Below are positions 45,553 through 60,500 of a stretch of 64,000 nucleotides of DNA, in pieces. This DNA is from Argyresthia goedartella (lineage: Eukaryota > Arthropoda > Insecta > Lepidoptera > Argyresthiidae), in NCBI GenBank assembly GCA_949825045.1, contig OX463818.1, forward strand, positions 27,482,906 to 27,546,905. The letters run 5' to 3'. Positions within the stretch are counted from its first letter, which is position 1. Each line of letters opens with the position of its first letter. A program made the translations under genes and the position numbers. Under the pieces are notes generated by a model. The model had not been told where the DNA came from, did no database searches, and saw only the letters and a list, made by a program, of their open reading frames with translations.

Positions 45553-48500
45553 CTGTTAATAAAGAGGACACATAGTATCTTTAGAGAGAGGTACTTCAAG
45601 ATTTGATTGACCTACCTATATCCCTGAGGAGGAAGGAATTTTGTCCTAAAATCCATATTGTTACGAAGAGGAACTTCTGGACAAATCATCGGTCAAGTGC
45701 GAGTCGGACTCGCGCAAGAAGGGTTCCGTACCGGGTGGTACAATGGTATTAAAATTTCTTGCTTAGGTAGGTTGACAAGGTAATTTTAATTTTCCTGAGT
45801 GTTTAGATAGCAAAATGTTGCTTACAAATTTATTCGCTACTTTCATACTTCTTTTTTTTCAAAATTTTAGTGTCAGTAATTTTGGACATAGGTGGGAATT
45901 TTTGTCAAATTCCGTAATATTTTAAACTAAGAATCAGGTTTATGAAAAAAATATGTGATCCTCGCACCAAGCCCTTTCATTAAATATGTCACATGATAAA
46001 GTATTTTTTTTTATGATTTGCCCCATTATTTAAGCCATATATTTGACATTATTTTTCCTGCTATATTTAACTAAAAATCTACTTTAGGTAATTTTGTCAA
46101 AATCTTTGGATTAGTTTTGGAGGTTGGGGGAGACTAATCTCCGAAAAAAAAGACCTAATAATAAATAAGTGGTATTGTGTATGCCCCCTATTCAAACCAT
46201 ACAATTCTCATAAATTTCCCTCAAAAATAAAGTATTTTTAAAATTTTTAGAATAAGCACTTTCGGGAATTAGGAGGGAGGGAGGGGGGAAAGGAATATTC
46301 TTTTTTGTCTTCTTTCTTAAATATATTTTTAATTATGTGTTTCAAGGTTATGAGAGCCAAGGTCAATCCTCGCAAGAAAGCTCCTTTTTATTCTCTGATT
46401 TGCCCCCCAAAATGACCACCTCAATTCAAAATTTATTTGCTTACATAACACGTTCGTGTTTGGGTCACATATACAGGGTGTCCCAAAACTCTCGCGCCAC
46501 AGCGACACCGAAGGTAGACCTGCCTCAGGGCGTATCGAATAAGCCCAACTTGACCTCTGTGAAAGTTTTATGTAATTCGAGATATTGACGGGTTAAAGTT
46601 TTTCATGAAATTTCCAATTTTTAGGGTTCCGTACCCGAAGGGTTCCAAACGGGGCCCTATTACTAAGACTCCGCTGTCCGTCCGTCCGTCCGTCCGTCCG
46701 TCTGTCACGAGGCTGTATCTCAAGAACCTAGCTAGCTAGAGAGTTGAAATTTTCACAGATTATGTATTTATGTTGCCGCTATAACAACAAATACTAAAAA
46801 ACAGGATAAAAGAAATATTTAAGGGGGCTCCCATACAACAATTCTTTCAATACCACATACAAACTTATGGATGCACCTGGTTACGTACATGGAGTGTGAA
46901 AGTAACCGCACCAATAACTTTGTAAACAATATTTTGCTGTGTAAAATCCAAACTATTCACTCCACACCATCGCTTCCATTGAACGGTGGTACGGAACCCT
47001 TCATGCGCGATTTAGACTCGCACTTGACCGTTTTTTTTACATTGTTAGGGCATGCCATTACTTGCCTATCCCTTTCTTTTACATGTTCTTTATTTCTAAG
47101 CTATTAATATAACATAAAATACGAGATAATGATGAATTAGTCAAAGCTTAAATGTTTTGCACAAACTTTGACCAACTCCTTTGACCACTTGTCCTGAGCA
47201 TGAGACGATTAAGCAGAAACTTCAAACGGAGATGTCTCCTATGCTTAAGGGTTGGAGAAAGCCATTTTGAGCATCTGATGTAGTGGCTTATAAGTTTTGA
47301 CGAGGATAAGGGATATTTTGTTTAAATTATTTTTAAAGTTGAAGATTATTTTTACCTGTTGTAAATACGCTTAAGTTAAATAAAAAAAAATAGGTTAGGT
47401 TGTGACAAAGACATTAGATTAGTTTAGGAATGTATGCCGTATTTGGATATTAATTTAGAAAATGCCATTATCTCATTTGTTACCTGGCGGATATCTCATC
47501 TGTCTGACGCCTCTGGAATCGGTCATATCTCATCTGTTTGACACCTCTGGAATCGGTCACATTTTTCAACATGATCAATTTCTCTATCTCGCTTGCTCTC
47601 AAATCTTACAAACTTTAATAATGAAAAAGAAAATGAGATTCAGTGTTCTTGTTAACCTTTTTCTTACTGGGCGGAGCTCCGGAATGATGACTAAATGTGG
47701 CGCGAACTCCCATTTAATGCTATTTCTTGATACAACTACTATTTCCAAATTGGCATAACATACGCAAGTTTTTAAAGTTATTATCTCAATTCCGTGCCAA
47801 GTATTTTGTTTTCAGGACAAGCGGTCAAAGGAATAGTCAAAGTTTGTGCAAAATATTTAAGCTTTGACTAATTCATCAATATCTCGTATTTTACATTAGT
47901 CATCGACAAAATAATACTTAGGTCGTCTTAAGAATCTAATCGTCTCATGCTCAGGACAAGTGGTCAAAGGAGTTGGTCAAAGTTTTCAAAATTCATCATT
48001 ATCTCGTATTTTATATTACATTAATAGCTTAGAAATAAAGAACATGTAAAAGAAAGGGATATGCAAGTAATGGCATGCCCTAACAATGTAAAAAATGGGG
48101 ATTTTTATGAAAAAATTTAAACCGTCAATATCTCGAATTACATGAAACTTTCACTGAAGTCAAGTTGGGCTTATTCGATGCGCCTAAGGCAGGTCTACCT
48201 TTGGTGTTGCTGTGGCGCGTGAGTTTTGGGACACCCTGTATATACATAACTTTACCAAATTTCAACTTGATCGGTGTAGAATTCGGTAGTTTAATATGGC
48301 AACATTTATATTGGTTACCAATTTGGGTTTTGAATACCTAAATACTTTACCCTAAATGTGTATATCTAATAAAGTGATGCGTGAACTTAAAATTTTCAAT
48401 GCAAGCCAAAAATACTAAATGTTCACGAACTTTAGTACCGCTATTATCGCGCTAATTTAGTTTAGTTTTATTGCAGTTTATTTGGAAAACCAAATAACCT

Positions 48501-51500
48501 TTAATAAAATGAAACTATTTCGCGTCAAATAGGTATACTAATGTTTGCGGCTGACTATATCCCCCACAGTTTCACAGAACCGAATTGTATAGGTCACTTT
48601 CCGTCCGAATACTAAAGTTAGGTTGTGTTAGGTCACAACTTTGTAATACAACCTAGAGCCGAGCGAAACGAAGCGTCCCCATGTTCGTAACAGGAAATCT
48701 GCGTATTGCCTAGTCAATGTGCACATTAACGGGTTCTCCATTCTAATGGTAACACATACATACGTTGCAAGTTAAATAAAAGCGTTTAATAAAAACACCT
48801 TTGATAATCAATTATAGACAAGCTGCTACTTAAACTAAATTAGCTTTTTTTGAGGAAACTAATCACTTTATGCAGAAGCAAATATATTTTAAGAGTAAAA
48901 AAGGTTACATTTCAGAAAAAAATAGGGTTCCATTTTTGGTAAACATATACTAATTGTGAGGAACAAATATTATTAATGGTGTCAAATCCTTTATTTGGCT
49001 GACTTATACTTAAATATGGGTAACGTTTTGGTATAAAAAAGGGTGTACAATTCTGGTGAGCATTTAGTATTTTTGGAATGAAAATATAATTTTTTGCATG
49101 CCACTTTTTAATCTATTTGATACGCAATGAAATACAATAATATTACTATTTCACACATACGAGTGATCCTCTAATGGGTCCGTTTTTCCTTTCTAAGATA
49201 CGGAACCCGAAAAACCCAGAAATCACCACTATTAATAACTGGGACCCTGGATATGGAATTTTATTTATTTATTTATTTTATTTTATTTATTTATTGATCT
49301 TAAAAAATCCACAGCTAATACAATTATGTTTTAATTTGGATTTGGTTCCCATCTGGCTGATGATTGACCCACGATCGTTTTACCTTCACTAATTGCTTGC
49401 TCTACTTCCATCACCTCCCTCACCTCGCAAAGTGTCCTGTTCTACCCAATTCCTTTGGAGTGTCTTGATCTAGTGATCTAGTGATCTTGCGCCTTACTAC
49501 ATGTCGGCTCCGAATATCCCTGTCGGTCCGCCGCCAGGCGGAACAGGTCTCCGACGCCTTCTTCTACTACACCAAGCCAACTAGATACCTGACAGGCATC
49601 TTACGTCTCATGTAACACAATAAAGTTATGTTTTTGGTATATATGAGAAGATAGATGACAGGCGGCGTCTAGTAGTGTGGTAGAGTAGTTCACAAGTTAG
49701 AACCACTAGACTTACTTAATGCTCATGAACTCGTCAGCCTCAGCCTCCTTCTCCTCCTCCTTCTTCCGCAGAAGGAACCGCCAGCCCACGCAGATGAGCA
49801 CCACCACGAAGGGTAGCATCACCGCGCTGATGATGCCCCACGTGGCCCCGAGGGTCCTCGCGGAGTACTCCTGGTTGCCTGATAAGTAATGATAAGGGTT
49901 AAGCTAAGAATATTAAATAAGGTGTCGCGTAAGAATAATAAGTAAGGCTTTGGCGGCAAATCCACTCGACGTCATTTTCATTCATTTTTTTACCAATGAT
50001 AATGGCATAGTGTGCCTATTTCCCGCGACAGACCATGTGAACCTCGCTGGATGGCGCCGCACCTTCTTAGAGCGCTATTTAGAGATATTGTATCAGGCAA
50101 ATAGTTCATCTGAGTTATGTAGACTGTGTTGTACCTACTGTACAAATTGCATTACCACTGCCCCCATACCGGGGAACCAAAAACTGCGGCGGTACAAACA
50201 TTTAACAAGACCCAAGTTTAAAAAAAATCTCAATCGCTGGAATCTCAACGGGGCTTAGGGCTTTACTTTACAATTAGGTTAGTTACTACGTAAAACCGTA
50301 CCTACCACTAAACGCGAAAAGTCAATACCAAACTGTTATCATTGTTATCGTCAGACCCAAATCTCTTATCAGATATTCAAATAAAAATTGCGTACTAACC
50401 TGTGCCTGTGTTGTGACCCCGTTTTCCTCGTGGACACAAGATAAGAAAGCAAGTCATAATCCCGAACCAGATCAGGGAAATATAGAGACAAATAAATGTC
50501 ATTAGTTAGAGAAAATTTCTATTCCACGAACTACGTGGTAGGCTGGTAGGTACGAAACATTAACTTGATGATTATGATTATGTCTTGCTTTCTCTGTACT
50601 AATAAAATACGAAATCATATCAGTTTGGAAGTTATTCTACCACATCTCGGAACAGAAATTTCCTCTCGCTTATGACGTCAACAGTTCTGCGAAAAATGTC
50701 TTTATTGTTTCAAATAACATTTTACAGACACTATGTAAATAACAACATACATCGATGGGAACCACACTGACACTGATCTCAGCTAATAATAAAAAGTGCA
50801 TTTATTTAATCGTAAAATTAAGGTGCAAAACATAAAATAAATGTAAATAAAACAAAACATTTCGTTAACGTCCTATACTCTATACCTAACGAATTAACTC
50901 CTACTATCTTACCATACTTCTAATCAATTTTGTTTCTAAAAGCGCAGATACTACAATACTATGTAAAAGGCAGTGAATGACTGCTGCTACCAACTTAATT
51001 TATGTAGGTACATCGAAGAGTGTTTCGAGAATGATCTATCATGTCACTGCCTAAAATGTCGCACGGAGAGACTTTTTCAAAGCTACACTGCCTACACTCA
51101 AAGTGCTTGGACTAGCAACGTCGCGTCGGCTGTTTAAATGGCAGTTTGGAATATTACATGGTCAGAGACCTGGCTCAGGAAAACAGGATCAGCACTAGCA
51201 AGAAGTACTGAATCCTTTACTTTTACACCATAGTGGATCTACCCGAAAAAGTGGGTGATGGCAAATCAGAAGTAGGACTCAAAGGTGGGTCAATAAGAGT
51301 CTCCATAGACTTGCCCTTCGCTGCTGGCATAGTAAAGGTCTTAATCTCATCGTGAGGAGCACTCTTAGGTGGCTCGGGTAACCCTGGATTGTTGTAGGTA
51401 ATCCTAAGACTGCTATCGGAAGTGGGACTTATCGGTGGGGAATAAATTTCAGAATACGTCGGGGAGTTGTGGGATGAAATGGGACTGTACGTTCTTTCAA

Positions 51501-54500
51501 ATTTCGGGGCATAGGGATCTTCAGAGTCTTTGGTGGAATAGCCAGAATCGCTGCCTAAAGCGTGGCGACCGGTTTGCCGAGGTCTGCTGACATATTTTAT
51601 GTCTGTAGCTGGACGAGTTAAGGTCGAATCCCTATTGGACTCTGTGTCAGACGGAGATGTTAAAGACAACAGATCTTCCTCAGATAATTCCCAGAGTTTT
51701 TCGGGAAACTCAACGTCTGGCGCGTTGGGTAATGGCTCATGAGTCCTGTAAGTTTTGTCGTAACCCCTACGCTTTTTCTTGTCAGACTTGTCAGATTTTG
51801 CCGAATCGCTTCGGTTCGAGTCTGTGTATCCTAACCCTGAGCTTTCACCATCCTGAGGTTCAGGTGGTAAGGGGGCTGATCTGAGTAAATTGGTTCTTGC
51901 TAAGGGCGCTTCTTCTGTAGGTGACTCTGGTAGTTTAGATTTGATCTCCGAGTCAGGTATCGTGGAAGATTTCATTGTATCAGTGAGGTTCCCCATCGAA
52001 GCGGATCTTAGGTTAAGTCTAGATGCTGATTTGGATCGCGGTATGTCTTCGAATCGGAAGCCTCCCTCGCCCTCTGAGCGTGGCTTGTGCCAACACCAGA
52101 ACCAGAGCAGGCAAATGAGAAGTCCTAGTGGTAGAATAACTGCCAATATGACGCCCCAGGTCACGAAAAGTGCTCGTTGCGAGTATTCCTGGTTACCTGA
52201 ATATTAAATTATTGTGTTTATTAACGGTTTCTTGAATTGTTGGTATTATTAGAAGCACTTGAGCACATAATAATCGGGTACTTACGAAGGCACTCGGTGT
52301 ATCCATAATCGGGCAAGTTCCATCGTCCGTTATCTTCACAGACGCGACGCTTGTCACCAATGAGAATGAAGTTCTGATTGCACTCAAAGTTCACCTGTAA
52401 ATAGAACAGATAGGTGAGATAGAAAGCAATCGAATGAACGATTGTTGGTTTCTTCGAATAATTGCGGCATAAAACCGACATATATCTGTACTAACTACTC
52501 ATAATTATAGTATTCACCTATATTGTGGCAAAACTAAAATATTAAGCTAATCCGTCTGAGTAGGTCATTCAACAGGGCATGACGCCCAGAACAAAGTTGA
52601 CAAGATGAATTGATGGATTTAGATGGAGTGTAGATATTTCTACATCTTACTGTGACATATACACAAACGGATGGACTGTTTGTCTATATGTCACCGTAAG
52701 ATTGTCAAAACCGTTAGTTGATAAAGTAACGTATTTTTTCTCTTTAGCTGGTCAACTGTCGACAGGTAGTAAACTGTAGCGTACTGCTTACTATATTACG
52801 CGTTAGTTGATAAACTAACGGTTAAAACCGTTAAATAGTTAACTGGTTTAAACTTAAATTGCGAACGAAATACCAGGGCAAACACTGCGGTAGCTTAGGT
52901 GAATACTAGAGGGGGCGAGGGCAGCCAAGCCGCCGAATATTCTTCGTGTTAGGTTGTCATGTAAGAAGAAAAGAAACGTAAATTCTAAACCCTGTCGGTC
53001 TGGTTCACTATCTGTCGATAGTTGATCAACTAACGGTTTTGACTATCTTACGGTGACATATAAATAGTTGTAAATTCACATACGTCAGTCAGCTTGGCAA
53101 TGTGCTAAAATATAGACAAGATATCCTTATTTCTATTAAATGTTTACCAGTAAAAGTTGACACTTACCCTGGTGCCAGGTGTAAAGAAGAAATTACTCTT
53201 CCGCCCAAACCGAGGGGTCTCCAATATCCCGCAGCTTATCACCCGACGAGCGTTCTGTTCTTTGATGTTCACCTACAACAAGAACAAAATTCATGTTCAG
53301 ACTAGAAAAACACCAATATTTGTTGCAATTTATGCCTCTGTGGTAGATATAGAAATAGGCAAGATTATGGCCCGGATACAAAATATACATCTCAAAGTCA
53401 GCATGACATTATCCACTTTATCTGAGGAGTAGTCTGTACACTCGGCCATGGTTATTCTCTAAAATAGACGGTACTCGTTACCTAGGTAGGAAGTCGTAAA
53501 AATCAACAAAAGGGTATATTTTCGGAATTGTCTTTAGCACAAGAGATATCTTGGCGGCCATCAACGGTAAACTGTGTAGCTATTGCTGAGTACGGCCATA
53601 ACATAGATGGTGTAAAACGCTAGGCCTTGACTGAATGCATTATGATTAAAGAACAATAGTGGAGGATGCAGTCAGGACAAGACAAGACGCATGCGCGACA
53701 CGCGATGTTTTATGTTTGATTACTTTTTAAAGAAAGATTCTCATGAAGTCTGCTGACGTAACGATAAAGATCCCATAGCTTAGCTCATCAACAGCTTCGT
53801 TACTTACAGCTAATTGAAGATTAATTACTGATGGGAAACAACTTAACATAAACCTCAATTTCGAGTTGCTCTTGAAAAGGTTATGATTTTGAGATAAGTT
53901 ACAGACTGCCTAGCGAGAGATAGGCAGTATATAATAGTAATATAATTTGAGTGTATGTCAAATTTTGAGTGTCACCTGTGCATCCGAACATAAGAAGGAT
54001 ACACATACTTAATATAAGAGACACGGATGAAGGAGGTTGTCAAGTCAAATTTATTTATTACTTACTTACTGTAGATATACTGTACATATATTTAGCAAAC
54101 GTCATATTTTGCCTCTTCTCTACATTGAAGTTGAAACTGCAGGATCAGATCTACACCAATTACAGCAGTTAAATGATTAACATCCACTTAACAGCTATTC
54201 GATAAGATGATACAACTAGGATGGGTAAAGTAATTATTGCCGTGACTCATACTAATAATAGGACAATAATAACTATAGTGAGGCGCAGGTAATAGCATTA
54301 TGACGATGATTTGATGTTGTCATTGTCCAAATAAAGTGCCATATTTGTGGATACATATGGCCTTCTTATCTTGCGCAAACATGAAGTAAGTATTATGGAA
54401 TTATGTATAGGTTTATGTATGTATGGATTTATACAGCGGGTGTGAAAGGAGCCGTCGGACGTGGACGCCCAAGAAGGTCCTACAAAGACCAAATCGGCGA

Positions 54501-57500
54501 TTTGTTAGTGAAGGGGAAAATACGAAGTAGCCGTAACCGGCAAGCTTGCATGAAAAGACTTATGAATGTTGAGGAAGCGAGAGGCGAGAGATGTATACTA
54601 GGACCGTAGCAGGTGGAGGTCTTAGGTCTCTACCTACCCCTCTTCCGGGAAATAGGCGTGAGCATATGTTTGTATGTATGTATAAATATGTAAACTTAGA
54701 AGATATGTGTGTTAGTTTGAGTAACGGAATTAAACTTATACCACTTCTCTGGTTAAAATTAAGATAATGTTACAAACGGCAACTGGACTACTATGACGAT
54801 GATGACGTTGAATACATTAAAAATAGCTTACAATAGAAGCCAAATAATTCTTCGTGAACTCAGCCATATCCCGATTCAGTGTCATGCCATAGTCGTATCT
54901 GCACTGATACGAGTCCTGGCAGATTTCTGTCGCCCTGGCTATGTCGAAGGACCGGTTGGCTGGCAAGAAGTCCTGGGGCTCCCTGATGTAGTTGGGTATG
55001 AACTGGTCATCATTGTAGTAGGCTGCAGTTCTTCCGTATTCTCTGACAAAGAGAGCCACGCCTATGTCTTTTTGCTCTCGGTCGGTGAGTCGCCCTGGAA
55101 TGTGATCATGATGGGTAAGCAAAAAACGCCTCACCTTTCTCATATGAGATACCAGAGGCAATGTCGTGCCCACGTTTGAACGATCAATATTCCATAGAAT
55201 AGGTAGTAGTAAGTTCCCATTGTATTTAGTCCATTCCTTGAAGTATAACGTAGGTTAATTCAGGGGCCACTTGAGGTCCGGGTATTTGTGATTTTACTTC
55301 AAGGGTTTCTGCTAACTTTTAGCTGCCAACTTTACACCGGTTTATACGAGTACAACTTAATTGGAAGTGTTTTAGAATTACTGGAAGATGTTTTTATCAA
55401 AACTCCGCGAAGCTAGGTGATATATGTTTAAGTAAAACTACTGCGTTATGGTCAGATTCAAAGGCAATTTGAGGGTAAAGGCGAAGAATATTACTCACAA
55501 TGTTGTGCAAAATCCCTGTCTGTGGACTGGAAGTTGTTGAGGTCGATGTTGACAAGCATCCCGTCTGGTCTCATGAAGTCGTCGTTGACGTTTAAAGACC
55601 AGTTACCGAACAGTCCTTTAGTTTGATTCTAGAAACATATGAAGGAAGTTGAATACTTTTTAAAGTATAAGAAGATTCTATTAAATATTCTAAGAAGTTC
55701 TGCTAACTAAGTCGAGTCGCTCGGATTTAGCTGGCCAGAATTCGCTCAAACCGCTAATGACCAAAGGAAGTTCAAGAATGATGAAAAGGTATGATTCCGA
55801 ACTTTGCAATGCTGCCGCTGCAGTGCTGTCACTGCATTGCTGCCGCGGCATTTCTCCGTTAACTTAAGTGTACGGAGATATGGTACATTATTATACGGGG
55901 ACTAGAGTACTGCGCAGCAGTGCTGCCAAGTTTGGACTCTATCTTCAAGGCCATCCACAAGTAAAATATCGAAAGCAGAAAGAGTACCTACTTAAGAAAT
56001 GAGAACGAGTAGTAAAATAATGAAATGTTCCCTGACTACAGTTAACATCGGCAAATTATTGCACTTCTCTTCAAAAACTTACCACATAAGTCCAAGGCAA
56101 ATATACTCTTGCAGTCATAAAGCCCCTATTCTCAACAACCTCGATCCCAGCTCCAGATGAGAACATAACCACAATCTCGGACTGATTCAGAACATACGGA
56201 GGCTGGTACACTGTCACACCTGTAAGATATAATCACTGTATTAAAGAAGTTAGTAGCCATCCACCAGTAATATCCCCACTAACTGGTATCTACTTTCTCT
56301 TATGACTGAGTGATGGATGTGTGCTGTGCAGGTTACAATATTCCAAAAGCAGTAGAGGACCCGAGAAGAAAATGACGACGAAAGAGAAGAGGAAAAAGTA
56401 TGTAGATGATCATAACATAATGTAAGAGTTTGGTAGTGAGTGTGAGTGCGACTTGTGGGTGACCCATGACTTACCGGGGAAGTATTGAACTCTCAGCGAA
56501 GATCTGTCGAAGAATATTCGTTTGTTGTCAGAAAAGACATCGAGGTGGTACCGCCATTGTGCATGTTGTGGCCTTATGCGGATCTGTGTGGGTTAGTAAA
56601 CAAGTTGTGAATAAGTTGAATGAGCAGTTACAATCATTGGCCAGTTATATCTTTCTATAGAATTTGATGTAAGAGATTTGTGATGGGTTCTTGAATGATG
56701 TCTTTCTAGGTATATGTAGGTTATCATCGCAAACTGTCATGCACTGTAGCATGAGACTGGTCCAATATGTTTTGCAGTGTGCTGCTGACTGCTGTAGATA
56801 CATTACAGCTGGTACGATAAGAACAGCTCAAGGCTCGTAGACTATGAGCTGAAAGGCTTTACCACAGGACCATAGTATCTCCAACAATAAAGAGAAGTGG
56901 AAAGACTCACTTCAACAGTCGCCGAGTTATTCGAAGAAGCCACAATAGATGTCAAGTGTGTGGCGTTAACTTGACCATAGATATTTCTGGGAACCTGCTC
57001 AAATCTTCCTTGGACATCCAACTTCAATTGGGGATGGTCTACCTTCACTAGTACGTATTCACCTATAAATGATTTTGAATTAATATATATACATTCATTC
57101 ATGTCATTCTATAAATATAGAATATTATCTCATGTAGCCTTTATAATATAGACTTCATCCAACCATACCTTTTCCGTTAAAAGTGTACTGAAGGTCATCA
57201 AAAGTGACGATATGTGGATCACCGAATATCCCGGCCACACCTGGAGATTGATACGCCACGCAATCTTGAGACGGACGGCGCTCAAACCTGTACACCAAAA
57301 CAACAAAACGTTCAAACGGGAACCTATACAAATGGCAAATCCAAGTTTCACTGAAACTTACTCATGCTGTCGTTGTGGAAGTGCCAGTATGTACATTTCA
57401 GTGGCACTTTACTTGATATATGTTGAATGCAAAGAAATAATACCTGTAAGTTTCACATCCAACAGCTTGTTCATCCTGCCAAGCACAACATTGGTAGAAT

Positions 57501-60500
57501 GGAACCATATCATGGAACCAATGGGATAGTGATGGCACCTTGTTAGCCTCATTGTAGGGCGTAAACCCAAAGTCGTGAGACCTTTGAGGTCTGGAACCCC
57601 ACATCTGATCGTAAGTCAACATTAGGAAGCCATTCTTGTCATAACAGCACTCCTGGCCGGATCCTTCAGCACTGCGAAATTGAATGTTTAATGTTTACTT
57701 AAATCATAGAAAAATAAAACAAATGCTGAACATAATGTCGGAAGGAGGGTTTTTTTTTTACCTAGGGCTACCGCTCCTGACGCAATGAACACCGCCCCAA
57801 TGATATCTGCAAGTAGGATTCGTATCTTTGTCACAATCAGGATCAGGCATAAATCGCCCTTTGTCCAGCAGAGCATGTTCTAAGGTGCAAGGGCACACCC
57901 ACACCTGTGACGCAAAGTTCTTGAGGAAACGGTCAGTTCGCAGCCAATCATTGCACATGGTCTGAGGCCAACGCTGTCCGTGGAGCCTCTCCCATTGTGG
58001 GGCGAAGTACCAGCCTAGAGGAACCGGTCGACTCCATAGCACGCTGAAACAAATCAAAATTATATTAGAAATTTAAATCTCGTCGTCCACACATAACAAT
58101 CAAAATAAAATAAGTTACTTACGGAGAAATAGATACACCCCTATAAACTTCAGGAGTGGTCAAATTGATCTGGAGAAAACCAAACTGCATATCGCTGTGC
58201 ATGATATTCTCCCTGTTTCTGAAATTCTGAGGGTTAATAACGTATTCTCCTGTATTCGTAACTCCCATTTCAATCATATCGATGAACTCCAATTGGGGTC
58301 TGATGGTGACTTCTTTGTATCCCCAAAGACTGATTTGCAGTTGCGCATTGAAGTTACTTGTCAAGTTGTATCGGTCCCAGCTGATTTTCACTTCGGCTGG
58401 GTATCTTTCGTGTACTGAATTATCGGCAAAGAAGATCTTCTCCGTAGCGGTGCCAGGGGTCTCTAAAATAGGGAACAGTTGCAACTGTTTAAACAATTAT
58501 GCACCTATGTTGTTTACGCACATTTATGTACCACAAAATGAACCCATAGTTATTTTAAGAAAGATGGCGTTCATACAATTGGAGGAGTACAGAACAGCGG
58601 ACTTACCAACAAAGTACTTTCCCTTCCATTTGAACGGTTCGTTGTTGATGGCAATTTCGAATCTGGCGTACCCATTATGCCAGAACCTAGGCTGGACGCA
58701 AATGGCCCTGTTGGAATCTACCACAGCACCAATAACGGACTCCGTGTCGAATCTGCAGGTGATTCTGTCATCTGGGTTGAAGCAAGGGCCTGTGATGTTG
58801 ACGATGGTACCTCCAAGCATGTTGCCGCTCTCCGGAGCAAACATTAGTGGGAGATTTGCGCCATCTAAAAAAATGATCATGGCAATGTCGTTGGAAATCC
58901 GAATAATAATCAAGGCAGACTAGCGCGTAGTCCGACCATCGGGCAATGCTGGGCAAGTTAGTTAAGTGCAGGACCGCTGGTTAGTTTAGGCTGGATAGAA
59001 ATCAGATTATAGGCATCTGAGAGGAAACTTACCAATATCCTTATTGCAAGTTCCCATCAGTATTTTCTCGTCTATCCTGAAGATGTGTCGCCCTGGGAAG
59101 CCGTTGGCCCATCCTCTGACGGTCAAATCTCGCAGTACCGATGCCTGGGAGTACGGTTTGTATTCGTAGCTTTGTGTGCCGTTGCCTGCGTTGAATCCGA
59201 TCTGAAATTAATTAATGTTAGTTAAAGTATTAAAAATTCTTCGTCTTTTGGTGTCGATGGCTCAAATTCAAGCGGCTTTCCAGCTATAGAGCATTGGTAA
59301 GCTGCTACTTAGAATGCTCTCCTGATTCCTAATTTTATAAACTACGACTTCAGCTGCTCTTTACTCGGACTCCATACTAATTTTAATACTTACATAAGCA
59401 GGAACACCTCCTTCTCCTCCAGTGGTGTCACCACCAGCCTCAGTGTGTGAGCTCCAGTTGATCTCCAAATAGTTGAAGATGGCATATGTGAAGACTTCGT
59501 CAGTCGCTAGCACCATTTGGAACGTATTGGTCTGAAAACACCAAGCAATTTTATAAGTAAAGTTTGTGCTAATAGTGGTAAATCACTTGACTGGGTAGGT
59601 TTCTGGTAGTGTAGCGGTTGACCGACCCTGCAGTTTATTCTTACGCCGTACAGATGTCACGACAACACAGCCCTTTGGGAACTTATATCCATATCATACC
59701 TTGAATAAAGAGTTGTCAATACCGCCTGCAAACGAGACATTCTTCCATGTAATAGTAACAGCGTGTTTCGGGAAGAACGAGTCCGATCCAATGACACCTT
59801 CTCTGATATCCCACAGGATTCTTTCACGCATTTCTACTCCAAGTTGGTCTGTGCGAGCCTGAGAAATACATGTTTATTATTATTTTATTCTAACACTTTT
59901 AGATACAGGATATACTTATATCCTTTTGGACTCTATCGTGGTAATGTGAAATAGTGTCGCTTGTTTGACTGTACATTTTCATACAAGCAAGAAAGGCTAG
60001 AAAACATAAGTTATCTTTTGTTTGATAATTCATCCAAGAAACGTTACTTTTATTTCTTGGTTTTGAAAAGACAACGGATTTTTCTGATAAATCATACCTG
60101 AAGATCTCTGTCCATCCTAAAGTAAACTCCTGGACGTCTCTGGTCGGGGTCTTCGGGCCTCTGTGACCCGATGCGACACTTGCTCAAGAAGATGCCAATG
60201 AAGGAAGGGTCATTGACCGCGGGCCAGTCCCTGACGGGGAAGGAGAGGGGGTAGGTGTAGTGGTCTGGAGGGTCACTGAACTGAATGTACCCGTGCATTG
60301 ATATCTGGAAGAAAATGTCAACTTAGAATTATAATTCACATGTTAACTTATAAAGGAACTAAGGGCCCTGCCCTTAGTTCCTAAGAAGAATATCTCGTAT
60401 ATTGAATCAAATGCCGAATTTCCAAAGATTTTATCAATTTCAATTAATGCCTGTGATCCGAGTGATGCCCAATGCAAATTTGTTGTGTTCGCACACGGTC

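Larger units (their letters stand above)
46474..48238. mobile_element. Non-autonomous TA-flanked element with long TIRs
   Basis: The ends CAGGGTGTCCCAAAACTC and its reverse complement are flanked by TA (46472-46473 and 48239-48240). The inverted arms extend about 300 bp: left arm 46474-46620 plus 47034-47211, right arm from about 47940 to 48238. The left arm is split by a SINE-like repeat. No transposase frame is present. The ends resemble those of the autonomous element at 5237 (CAGGGTGTTCGG), but only for the first eight bases. Confidence 0.8.

Noticed and set aside
49950..50258. 102-codon plus-strand frame in the mesh intron
   Set aside because: It is antisense to mesh and lacks a recognisable domain or splice pattern.
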